Origin: JAVJUV01 sp047314965 | GTDB lineage: Bacteria > Pseudomonadota > Alphaproteobacteria > Rhodobacterales > Rhodobacteraceae | DNA: 64,000 nt | Direction: 5' to 3' | NCBI RefSeq assembly: GCF_047314965.1 | Contig: NZ_JBLBVK010000058.1 | Location: 1 to 64,000, forward strand | Shown here: one piece after another, positions 1-7,628 of the stretch | Layout: every line of letters starts with the position of its first letter | Numbering within the stretch: the first letter of the stretch is position 1 | Made by a program: the position numbers and the translations under genes | The notes under the pieces: generated by a model | What the model saw: only the letters and a program-made list of their open reading frames with translations | Databases searched by the model: none | Told to the model about the DNA's origin: nothing

Positions 1-140
1 AAGCTCAGATCGTCATCAATCACTGGCTCAGGCAGTACAATCACACCCGGCCGCATCAGGCACTCAACATGCGCCCGCCCGTTCCTGAAACCCTATTAGA
101 GAAACCCCTGATCAGTGGCCCATACACAGGGGGCTAGACA
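1..140 (+). mobile_element. Right end of an IS3-family insertion sequence (partial)
   Basis: The window opens inside an IS3-type element. It holds the last codons of the transposase and then the bases acagggggctagaca. Read on the other strand these begin TGTCTAGCCCCCTGTG, the TG...CA style of IS3-family terminal repeats. A LysR-type coding frame resumes immediately afterwards, so I place the IS boundary near base 140. The left end and the target duplication lie outside the window, so subgroup and exact boundary are inferred. Confidence 0.7.
3..137 (+). CDS. IS3-family transposase OrfB, C-terminal fragment
   Basis: Only the last 44 codons are present, read in frame from base 3 to the TAG at 135-137. 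The residues NHTRPHQALNMRPP are the typical end of the DDE integrase-core transposase of IS3 elements, in which the NxxRPHxAL stretch follows the third catalytic acidic residue. The start of the gene is off the left edge. The intact protein would cut and join the element ends. The family call is safe; whether the copy is active cannot be judged from this piece. Confidence 0.8.
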   Translation, partial: AQIVINHWLRQYNHTRPHQALNMRPPVPETLLEKPLISGPYTGG

Positions 141-559
141 ACGAACTAAAGGGTCCTGGCGAAATAGAATTCTCAGAAGTCTGCAAGCATCCTTTGATCT
201 TGCCCGTGAAGCCGAATTTCGTGCGGGGCACTCTCGAGCAGGCGGCCTTCGATCAGGGCTTCAAATTGAACATCATAGCGGAGCAGTCGTCCGGGCGGCT
301 GCTTCAAAGCCTTCTTGCCGATGGCCTCGGGTACTCGGTGCTGACTTGGCCGTCTTTTCACGCAAACATGCAGACGGATGGATTTTTCGTGAAACGGGTC
401 GTTAAGCCCGAATTCCGCCGCCCCTTGACCATTGCGTGGCAAAAACAGAGTCCGCAAACAGAGCGATTTCTCTCTGTTCGCAAGGTTCTGCGAGAGGTTG
501 TGCAGGAAGCCCACGCGGAAGGTATCCTTCGCGGTCGCATCCAGAATGCCGGGGACTGA
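141..559 (+). pseudogene. LysR-family regulator, N-terminally truncated by the IS element
   Basis: The frame from about 141 encodes only the effector-binding half of a LysR regulator. A GEIEFSEVCKHPLILP segment is followed by an LR-type helix, IIAEQSSGRLLQSLLADGLGYSVL and a C-terminal helix, ending at TGA 557-559. The DNA-binding winged helix-turn-helix, which should be roughly the first 90 residues, is missing and replaced by the IS end. TTG 194 could start a shorter frame, but no ribosome site supports it. The intact gene probably regulated the nearby catabolic operon, which is an inference from position and shared orientation. The fragment cannot bind DNA in the LysR manner. Confidence 0.75.
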
Positions 560-706
560 AACCTCGCGGTGATCGACGCACGACCCATTGGATTTGGTTA
601 TGAAAGGTAGTCCTATTCGCTATTTCCAATGGTTCCCAGGTGCCCGTTACTGTCTTTGAAGATAATCGGGCTCGGACTATCGCGTCCCAGGATGAGGATG
701 TTCAAC

Positions 707-1498
707 ATGGAACTTGGCATTGGCGGCAAGCGCGCGCTTCTCTTGGCATCAAGCGGGGGGTTGGGAAAAGCGTCGGCGTTGGCCTTGTCTCGTGAAGGCG
801 TTCATGTCGCGGTGAGTAGCTCCAGCCATGAACGGGCCAAAGCCGCTGCCGAAGAGATTGCAGCTGAAACGGGTAATCCTTCCTTTGGTCTTTTTGGGGA
901 CCTGTCTGACCCCGCCAATATGGCGCCTCTCCTCGAGGAAGCGGTCGGTGCGCTCGGGGGTGGGATTGATATTCTTTTGTTGAACCATGGCGGACCGCCA
1001 ATGCAAAGCGCCCGAGAGGTCAGCCAGGAGATCATGGAAGCCCAAGTTAGGATGATGGTGCTAAGCCAGGTCGCGATGGCTCAGGCCGTGGTTCCTGGCA
1101 TGGTTGAGCGGGGCTGGGGCAGGATCTTCATGGTCGGGGCATCGGCAGTGTCACAGCCAATACCGAACAATGTGCTTTCTAACATGTTCCGCAACGCGTT
1201 GGCACAGTACTGCAAGACGCTGGCGAACGAACTCGCCAAGACCGGCGTGACCGTGAATGTAGTTTCGCCAATGACTGTGCTAACCGATCGCACGAGGGAT
1301 ATGGCTGCGGCCGTTGCTGCAAAAAAAGGCGTCTCTCCAGAAGAGGAACTCGCGAGCCGGGAAGCCGGCCTGCCAATGGGCCGCTTCGGCAGGCCAGAGG
1401 AATACGGCGGGCTTATCGCCTATCTGTCCAGCGATTTGGCAGGATATTGCTCTGGATCGAACTGGCGCGTGGATGGCGGCAACGTCAAAGCGCTCTGA
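707..1498 (+). CDS. SDR-family oxidoreductase of the atypical FabG-like subgroup
   Basis: A 263-residue Rossmann-fold protein. I chose ATG 707 because GAGG lies nine bases upstream and the protein then starts at the usual MELGIGGKRALL. The cofactor loop reads ASSGGLGKA rather than TGxxxGxG, and NHGG replaces NNAG. Near GASAVSQPIPNNVLSNMFR the canonical Tyr-xxx-Lys pair appears as Ser-xxx-Arg. These deviations resemble the FabG-like SDR subgroup that lacks a perfect catalytic tetrad. It heads a tight operon with an aldo/keto reductase and an enolase-superfamily enzyme, which suggests oxidation of a sugar or sugar lactone. The substrate is unknown. Confidence 0.8.
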   Translation: MELGIGGKRALLLASSGGLGKASALALSREGVHVAVSSSSHERAKAAAEEIAAETGNPSFGLFGDLSDPANMAPLLEEAVGALGGGIDILLLNHGGPPMQSAREVSQEIMEAQVRMMVLSQVAMAQAVVPGMVERGWGRIFMVGASAVSQPIPNNVLSNMFRNALAQYCKTLANELAKTGVTVNVVSPMTVLTDRTRDMAAAVAAKKGVSPEEELASREAGLPMGRFGRPEEYGGLIAYLSSDLAGYCSGSNWRVDGGNVKAL

Positions 1499-1510
1499 TG
1501 GATGTTGTCG

Positions 1511-2476
1511 ATGGACTATGTCAGCTTCGGGAATACGGGACTGAAGGTCAGTGTCGCCGGGCTCGGTTGCGGGGGCAGCAGTCGACTTGGAGCGGGGCAT
1601 GGCTATTCTGAAGACCATTCCGTCGGGATAGTCCTCAAAGCCTTCGATCATGGCGTGACACTGTTAGATACTGCGCAGGCCTATGGTACGGAGTCGATAG
1701 TAGGAAAAGCCGTCGCACAGTTGTCGCGGGATCAAGTGGTGATTTCGTCCAAATTTAAGGGCGGACGCGGCAAGAACATCCTCTCGGAAAACGAGGTTGT
1801 CTCGGCAGTTGACAGCTCTTTGGCTGCGCTCGGCACCGACTACATAGATATCTACAATCTCCATGCCGTCGTGATCGAGGAATACGACCTTCTGCTTGAT
1901 CGCGTTGTTCCGGTTCTCTTGAGGGAAAAAGAGAAGGGCAAGATACGCCACATTGGCATTACCGAGGCGGGGCCGCGCGATCATGAACACAAGATGCTGA
2001 GGCGTGCCGTCGATGACGGGCCTTTCGAATCCATCGCTGTCGCATACAACATGATGAATCAGCTCGCACATCGCGAAGTGTTGCCAAGGGCCCGAGACAA
2101 GGGCATCGGTTCGATGGTCATGTTCGCTGTCCGAGCCGTATTCAGCGTTCCGGGCCGGTTGAAGGCGGACGTGCAGTCCCGTGTGGCGGCCGGCGACTTG
2201 CCGCAGTGGATGGCCGAAAAGGATAACGTTCTCGACTTTCTGCTCCACCCGGGCGGCGCGGATAGCATAATTGACGCTGCCTACCGCTATGTGCGGCACA
2301 AGTGGTGTACAGATGTGATCTTGTTCGGCACCGGCAATGTTGCACACTTGGAAGCGAACATTGCGTCGTTGTTGCGTCCGCCGCTGCCTGAAGCCGATGT
2401 GGAGAGGCTCGAAGAATTGTTCGGCCACCTGGCCGGTTTCGGAGCCGATATGCCCGAACCAACGGTGCGCTCATGA
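1511..2476 (+). CDS. Aldo/keto reductase
   Basis: A TIM-barrel NAD(P)H-dependent oxidoreductase of about 321 residues. It starts MDYVSFGNTGLKVS, the usual N-terminus of the family. The catalytic residues are visible in order: Asp and Tyr in LDTAQAYG, Lys in VISSKF and His in IYNLHAV. ATG 1511 has GGATG six bases before it; ATG 1502, three codons earlier in the same frame, is the alternative. The stop overlaps the next start (ATGA at 2473), so the genes are translationally coupled. Homologues beside SDRs and dehydratases often act on L-fucose, L-galactose or related sugars, but the substrate here is not determined. Confidence 0.85.
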   Translation: MDYVSFGNTGLKVSVAGLGCGGSSRLGAGHGYSEDHSVGIVLKAFDHGVTLLDTAQAYGTESIVGKAVAQLSRDQVVISSKFKGGRGKNILSENEVVSAVDSSLAALGTDYIDIYNLHAVVIEEYDLLLDRVVPVLLREKEKGKIRHIGITEAGPRDHEHKMLRRAVDDGPFESIAVAYNMMNQLAHREVLPRARDKGIGSMVMFAVRAVFSVPGRLKADVQSRVAAGDLPQWMAEKDNVLDFLLHPGGADSIIDAAYRYVRHKWCTDVILFGTGNVAHLEANIASLLRPPLPEADVERLEELFGHLAGFGADMPEPTVRS

Positions 2477-3630
2477 GTTCCAGCATCGCCGCAGCTGCAT
2501 TTTCTAGCTTGGCCAGCTATCTCCGGTTCGACCGAATTCGTCTAAGGCCGGTGACCGTCAGTTCGAAGACCACTTGGATGCTGGTCGAAGTAACGACAAT
2601 CTGTGGGATGACGGGCGTCGGAGAGGCTACGCTGTTTCGCTTCAATGTCGATTACTCGGCGCGACTTCCGGAAATCGAACAACGCCTGAAAGGCAAAGAA
2701 TTCACTCTGGTGTTGGATGCGTCAGTTCAGCCCCCAGAAGAGGACATCGCTGGCTGGGCACTGCTCAGTGGCATCGAGCATGCGCTATGGGATATTCTGG
2801 GAAAGGCCCATCGAAAGCCCGTTCATCAACTTCTGGGAACAGCTCGGCGCTCGAATGTGCCGATCTACGCCAATATCAATCGCCGCACCACCGACCGGTC
2901 GCCGGAGGGCTTCGCGGAGAGCGTTCGCGCCGCGCGCCAAGCTGGGTTCAAGGCATTGAAAATTGCGCCCTTTGGCGATCTGATGCCGGGCAGTAAAAGT
3001 CCGAACGAGGTTTTTGAGGCTGGGTTGCAGCGTATTCGCGCGGCGCACAAGGCAATGGACGGGGATGGCAGCCTGATGGTCGACTGCCATTGGCGGTTGA
3101 GCTCTTCTCGCTCGTTTGTACTTCTCGACCTCGCCCATGATCTCTCAATTGGCTGGCTGGAATGTCCCATGCCCGAAACGTCGACCAACTTCGATGATCT
3201 AAGGCGTTTCAGGGAGAAAAGTACGTCTGCAGGGATTCCGGTTGCCGGTGCGGAACAGGGAACAAGTGCTGCCTACTTCGACCGGATTATGGACGAGGGC
3301 ATCTATGACATTATCATGCCCGATGTGAAGTATGTCGGCGGTATCGTGAAGCTGCTTGCTATTGGAGAAGCAGCGGCACGAAACGGTGTGGCGTTTGCTC
3401 CGCACAACCCCAGCGGACCCGTCGCGCATCTTGCCAGCCTTCACGCAGCCTTGGTTGTAGACAAGCTTCTCTGTCTGGAACATCAGTTCGATGAAGACCC
3501 GCTGTTCTGGAGTCTTAACCAATTGCCCATGCCGCAAATCGTGTCCGAGGCTTCCGAGGCGCCCTCAGGAGAAGGCTTGGGTTTCGCGTTTGGGGAAAAC
3601 ACGAAGGTGCGTTTCAGAGCGCGCGTCTGA
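2473..3630 (+). CDS. Enolase-superfamily (mandelate racemase/muconate lactonizing) enzyme, probable sugar-acid dehydratase
   Basis: A 385-residue protein with an N-terminal capping domain and a C-terminal barrel. The expected catalytic and metal positions can be followed: KALKIAP at the end of strand 2 (KxK-like), Asp in VDCHW, Glu in LECPMPE, Glu in GAEQG, the Asp/Lys pair in MPDVKYVGG, and His in APHNPSGP. This fits enzymes that abstract the proton alpha to a carboxylate, mostly sugar-acid dehydratases. It is the third gene of the operon and overlaps the aldo/keto reductase by four bases. The specific sugar acid cannot be named from sequence. Confidence 0.85.
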   Translation: MSSSIAAAAFSSLASYLRFDRIRLRPVTVSSKTTWMLVEVTTICGMTGVGEATLFRFNVDYSARLPEIEQRLKGKEFTLVLDASVQPPEEDIAGWALLSGIEHALWDILGKAHRKPVHQLLGTARRSNVPIYANINRRTTDRSPEGFAESVRAARQAGFKALKIAPFGDLMPGSKSPNEVFEAGLQRIRAAHKAMDGDGSLMVDCHWRLSSSRSFVLLDLAHDLSIGWLECPMPETSTNFDDLRRFREKSTSAGIPVAGAEQGTSAAYFDRIMDEGIYDIIMPDVKYVGGIVKLLAIGEAAARNGVAFAPHNPSGPVAHLASLHAALVVDKLLCLEHQFDEDPLFWSLNQLPMPQIVSEASEAPSGEGLGFAFGENTKVRFRARV

Positions 3631-3895
3631 GGACCAGTGCCAGGGTTCCCGAGGTAAGGGTCAGCCCATCCGATTGGCTCGGATTGGTATAGGCCAAGGC
3701 GCTTTTCGACCTTTCAATACGGCTAGGCCAGCATCTCAAATTGGTTCGGAAGACGCCCCAGATAGGCTAACGAGAAGCAAATCTCGAAGTGCCGCCATTG
3801 TTAGTTTTGGCCTGCTGATCCACGAGTCTCCACTCGTCGGGCTTTTCTGCAAATGCTTGCTTCTCTACTATGCTGTCCAAGGAAAGGGATTGGCA

Positions 3896-5215
3896 GTGGA
3901 TACAAAGGCCGAAGCTGGCGATGAAAGATCGTTTTCCACCGAAGCGTGGTCGCAAGTGCTTTCTGCCGTCGACAAGGCTTATGCTGAGCTCGTGTCCTAC
4001 CAGGAACGCCTCGAGCAACAAAACGAGGAGCTCCATGAGTTTCGGCGGCTTCTTGGGTCGATTCTGAGTTCTGTCAGCGATGTAATGTTGGTGCTTGGAC
4101 GTTCCGGTGTGATCGAAGAGGTAAGCGCATCTATCGGGCAAGTCACCGGTATCAGTGGCGATGCGCTTGCTGGACGAAAAGCTGAAACTCTATTCGATGA
4201 CGCAAGTGCCAAGAGACTGCGCGAAGCGATCGATGCTCTGCGTTTCTCGAAGACCCCCACGCAATTCGAGGCAAACGTCAAGACTCTGGAGGGTCCGGCA
4301 CCGTACGATGTTTCGATCTCGGCCCGCACGGATGACCGGGGAAGGATGATTGGTGCCGTCGTCGTGGGTCGGCCGTTGGGAGAGCTGCGTCGCGCCTATG
4401 CGGAACTGGAAGAAAGCCACAAGAATCTCAAGGATGCTCAGACTCAGCTTGTCAGGAATGAAAAGCTGGCGTCGCTTGGCCGTTTGCTTGCGGGTGTGGC
4501 GCATGAACTGAACAACCCGATAAGTTTCGTCTATGCGAATGCTCATACCCTGGAAAAATACATCACACGTTTCGAGACGTATTTCGAGCGGGTCGAGGCA
4601 GGCGCTCCTCGTGAGGAGTTGGTGGCGCTGCGCGCCGAACTGAAGCTCGATCGCGAGTTGCGGAATCTGAGGCACTCGATTGAAGGCGCGCGTGATGGCG
4701 CGGAACGTGTGCGCGATATCGTGGCTGATTTGCGCCGGCTGTCCGTCGCAGGCAGCAGTGAACGCGAGGTCTTCGATCTGGTCGAGGCAGCTCGGGTCGC
4801 CGCACGCTGGGTCAGTCGCGGATCAAAGTCCGGCGTCACCGTACAATTCAGCGGGTGCGATACGTTGAGAGTTCTAGGCAGCGCAGGACATATCCAGCAA
4901 GTCGTCATGAACCTCGTGCAGAACGCCATCGATGCAACGCGCGGACTGGACTCCCCCGACGTGCGGATAAGCATTGAAGAAGACGGTGACTTCGCTGTCC
5001 TGACTGTCTCGGACAACGGCAGCGGGATCGATCCGGCAGTGGCAGATCTGATTTTCGACCCGTTCTTTACGACCAAGCCCGTTGGGCAAGGCACCGGGCT
5101 TGGGCTCTCGATTTCGGCGAAGATCGCCGAAGAGCATGGTGGAACTCTTGGATTCAGGAATCTTGAGAATGGTTCGTCATTTCGCCTCGCACTGCCACTG
5201 GGAGACAAGCATTGA
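3896..5215 (+). CDS. hupT: HupT, histidine kinase of the H2-sensing system
   Basis: Sensor kinase of about 439 residues without membrane segments. A coiled-coil-like stretch is followed by a PAS domain (about residues 55-165). The H box LLAGVAHELNNP contains the phosphoacceptor His (about residue 203). The N box is VVMNLVQNAIDAT, G1 is DNGSGIDP and G2 is GTGLGLSIS. I chose GTG 3896 because AAGGAAAGGG lies just upstream and the length then matches known HupT proteins; TTG 3890 is possible, and the open frame runs much further back without a better start. In Rhodobacter capsulatus HupT phosphorylates HupR in the absence of H2 and so shuts off hydrogenase expression. It overlaps hupU by four bases. 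Confidence 0.9.
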   Translation: MDTKAEAGDERSFSTEAWSQVLSAVDKAYAELVSYQERLEQQNEELHEFRRLLGSILSSVSDVMLVLGRSGVIEEVSASIGQVTGISGDALAGRKAETLFDDASAKRLREAIDALRFSKTPTQFEANVKTLEGPAPYDVSISARTDDRGRMIGAVVVGRPLGELRRAYAELEESHKNLKDAQTQLVRNEKLASLGRLLAGVAHELNNPISFVYANAHTLEKYITRFETYFERVEAGAPREELVALRAELKLDRELRNLRHSIEGARDGAERVRDIVADLRRLSVAGSSEREVFDLVEAARVAARWVSRGSKSGVTVQFSGCDTLRVLGSAGHIQQVVMNLVQNAIDATRGLDSPDVRISIEEDGDFAVLTVSDNGSGIDPAVADLIFDPFFTTKPVGQGTGLGLSISAKIAEEHGGTLGFRNLENGSSFRLALPLGDKH

Positions 5216-6207
5216 ATCTTCTCTGGCTTCAATCCGCCGGGTGCGGAGGCTGCACCATGTCCCTCCTCTGCGCCGAGGACCCTAATGTTCTGGAGCTTCT
5301 GGATGATGCAGGGATCGACCTGATCTGGCATCCGGCGATTTCCGAGGCAACAGGCAGCGAAGCAAAGGCACTCCTCCAAAGCGTCCTTTCGAGGGATATC
5401 GCTTTGGACATCTTGTGTGTCGAAGGATCGATTGTGACTGGCCCGAACGGAACGGGTCGGTTCCACATTCTTTCCGGCACAGGAAAATCGATGCTCGAGT
5501 GGTGCCGTGAACTGGCACCACTCGCGCAATACGTGGTCGCAGTTGGCACTTGCGCAGCTTTCGGAGGAGTCACTGCCGCCGGAGGAAACCCTTCGGGAGC
5601 TGTTGGAATGCAATTCGACGGCTCGCAGCCAGGGGGTGCGCTGGGCGGCGATTTTCGCAGTCGATCCGGGCTTCCGGTTATCAATGTCGCGGGCTGCCCA
5701 ACGCATCCCGGGTGGGTGTCAGAGACGCTGCTGCTGCTGTCGGACCGTTCGCTGGACGCAGAGACGCTCGACGCTTTCAATCGGCCGCGCTTCTACACCG
5801 ACCATTTGGTACACCATGCCTGCCCAAAAAACGAATACTACGAATACAAGGCGAGCGCCCGGCACCTGTCCGAGCTTGGCTGCCTGATGGAGCATCTGGG
5901 CTGTATCGGGACGCAGGCTGTCGGGGACTGCAATATCCGTCCTTGGAACGGGGGCGGCTCCTGCACGCGGGGCGGTTATCCCTGCATCGCCTGTACCAGT
6001 CCCGATTTCGAGGATCCGGAGTTGACGTTCACCGAGACTCCAAAGGTTGCTGGCATTCCTGTCGGCCTGCCAACCGACATGCCCAAAGCCTGGTTCATGG
6101 CGCTGACCTCCCTTTCGAAAGCCGCTACGCCTGAAAGGATCAGCCGCAATGCGCATTCTGACCGGATTACCGTGTCACCGAAGCCAAAGCGGGAACGCTC
6201 GACATGA
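5212..6207 (+). CDS. hupU: HupU, small subunit of the regulatory (H2-sensing) hydrogenase
   Basis: A 331-residue iron-sulfur small subunit of a [NiFe] hydrogenase. Unlike HupS it begins directly at MNLLWLQSAGCGGC, with no Tat signal, so it stays in the cytoplasm. Cluster ligands are seen in AGCGGCTM, GTCAAFGG, AGCPTHPGW and the later Cys-rich part around MEHLGCIG and YPCIACTSP. The proximal-cluster region has the plain CxxC form, without the extra cysteines found in HupS. It starts at TTG 5212, overlapping the hupT stop, which suggests coupled synthesis at low level. With HupV it detects H2 and signals to HupT. Confidence 0.92.
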   Translation: MNLLWLQSAGCGGCTMSLLCAEDPNVLELLDDAGIDLIWHPAISEATGSEAKALLQSVLSRDIALDILCVEGSIVTGPNGTGRFHILSGTGKSMLEWCRELAPLAQYVVAVGTCAAFGGVTAAGGNPSGAVGMQFDGSQPGGALGGDFRSRSGLPVINVAGCPTHPGWVSETLLLLSDRSLDAETLDAFNRPRFYTDHLVHHACPKNEYYEYKASARHLSELGCLMEHLGCIGTQAVGDCNIRPWNGGGSCTRGGYPCIACTSPDFEDPELTFTETPKVAGIPVGLPTDMPKAWFMALTSLSKAATPERISRNAHSDRITVSPKPKRERST

Positions 6208-7628
6208 CCGATCTGATCGTTGGGCCCTTCAATCGGGTCGAAGGAGACCTGGAGGTGCGCCTCAAGATCGAGAATGGTGTAGTGGCTGCGGCATACGCCA
6301 ACTCGCCTCTGTTCCGAGGGTTCGAGATGATGCTTACGGGGGCAGACCCGCGTGATGCTCTGACCCTGACGCCGCGCATTTGTGGGATTTGTTCGATAAG
6401 CCAGTCGGCTGCTGCGGCGCACGCGCTGGCAGATGCAGCCGGGACGAAAATGACCGCGCAGGGAGCGCTTGCAGCAGCTATCCTCCACGGGGTCGAGAAC
6501 CTGGCCGACCATGTGACGCACTTCAACCTGTTCTTCATGCCCGACTTTGCGCGTTCCTGCTACGAGGGCCGCGCCTGGCATGGTGCGATGGTCGAGCGAT
6601 TCACAGCAGCAAAGGGAGCCTCGCAGCACGCCGCGCTGGAGGCGCGGGCGCGACTCTTTCACATCACTGGGATCCTTGGCGGCAAGTGGCCGCATACGCT
6701 GGCGATCCAACCCGCCGGGGTGACGCGAATCCCGGATGCCGCAGAAAAGGTGCGGATCGTGTCGGTTCTTCGCAGTTTTCGCCGCTACTTGGAGGGCCGG
6801 TTGTTCGGCGCACCTGTAGAGGCGTTTGCGGCTTTGAGCACCGCGTCCGACCTAGAGGGGTGGGCAGCAGGTGATGTTGGTTTGTTCCTGAAGGCTTCGG
6901 CCGATCTAGGGTTGGAAGCGTTCGGCCGCGGTCCGGGTCGGTTCTTGTCCTTTGGCGCGTATCCGCTGGCAGAGGGGCGTGCGACGCGGGCTGGTCTCTG
7001 GGTCGACGGGGCCCTGTCCGATATCGACTCTGGCCAGATCGTCGAGCATGTCGCGCAAAGTTGGATGCTTGGCGGGCCGGCGCATCCCTTTGACGGCGCG
7101 ACACGACCCGACGAGGACATGGGCGATGCGGGCTATAGTTGGTGCAAGGCGCCCCGGCTAGGCGGGGCCACTTGTGAGGTCGGCGCTCTTGCCCGTCAGG
7201 CTGTGGATGGTCACCCGCTTGCTTTGGCGCTGGCTGGCGAGGGCGGCGTCAGGGCACGGATCGTGGGGCGACTCCTGGAGATCGCGCGGACGCAGGTCTT
7301 GCTGGAGGAATGGGCGAGGGCGCTGGATCCGGGCGCGAAATTCATGGGTGACTTCGAGGTTCCGAAGACGGGACGTGGGATGGGGCTGGTCGAGGCGGCG
7401 CGGGGCTCCCTTGGCCATTGGGTGGTGATCGAGGACGGACGCATCGCCAACTACCAGATCGTTGCCCCGACGACTTGGAACTTCTCGCCCCGCGACGCAG
7501 AGGGTCAACCGGGACCGCTGGAAGCCGCACTGGTCGGCGCGCCTGTGGCAGAGGGCGAGGATGTGCCTGTGACGGTTCAGCACATTGTCCGAAGTTTCGA
7601 TCCCTGCATGGTCTGCACGGTGCATTGA
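6204..7628 (+). CDS. hupV: HupV, large subunit of the regulatory hydrogenase
   Basis: A 474-residue NiFe-site subunit. The N-terminal nickel ligand motif is RICGICS and the C-terminal one is DPCMVC. The protein ends at DPCMVCTVH, exactly where a maturation protease would cut a catalytic large subunit. It therefore carries no cleavable C-terminal peptide and needs no HupD, a hallmark of sensor hydrogenases (HupV/HoxC). It overlaps hupU by four bases and shares the TGATG junction with hypF. With HupU it forms the H2 receptor that controls the HupT-HupR pathway. Confidence 0.92.
   Translation: MTDLIVGPFNRVEGDLEVRLKIENGVVAAAYANSPLFRGFEMMLTGADPRDALTLTPRICGICSISQSAAAAHALADAAGTKMTAQGALAAAILHGVENLADHVTHFNLFFMPDFARSCYEGRAWHGAMVERFTAAKGASQHAALEARARLFHITGILGGKWPHTLAIQPAGVTRIPDAAEKVRIVSVLRSFRRYLEGRLFGAPVEAFAALSTASDLEGWAAGDVGLFLKASADLGLEAFGRGPGRFLSFGAYPLAEGRATRAGLWVDGALSDIDSGQIVEHVAQSWMLGGPAHPFDGATRPDEDMGDAGYSWCKAPRLGGATCEVGALARQAVDGHPLALALAGEGGVRARIVGRLLEIARTQVLLEEWARALDPGAKFMGDFEVPKTGRGMGLVEAARGSLGHWVVIEDGRIANYQIVAPTTWNFSPRDAEGQPGPLEAALVGAPVAEGEDVPVTVQHIVRSFDPCMVCTVH

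Noticed and set aside
4543..5706. 387-codon minus-strand frame over hupT and hupU
   Set aside because: Arg/Ser-rich shadow crossing two well-supported genes.
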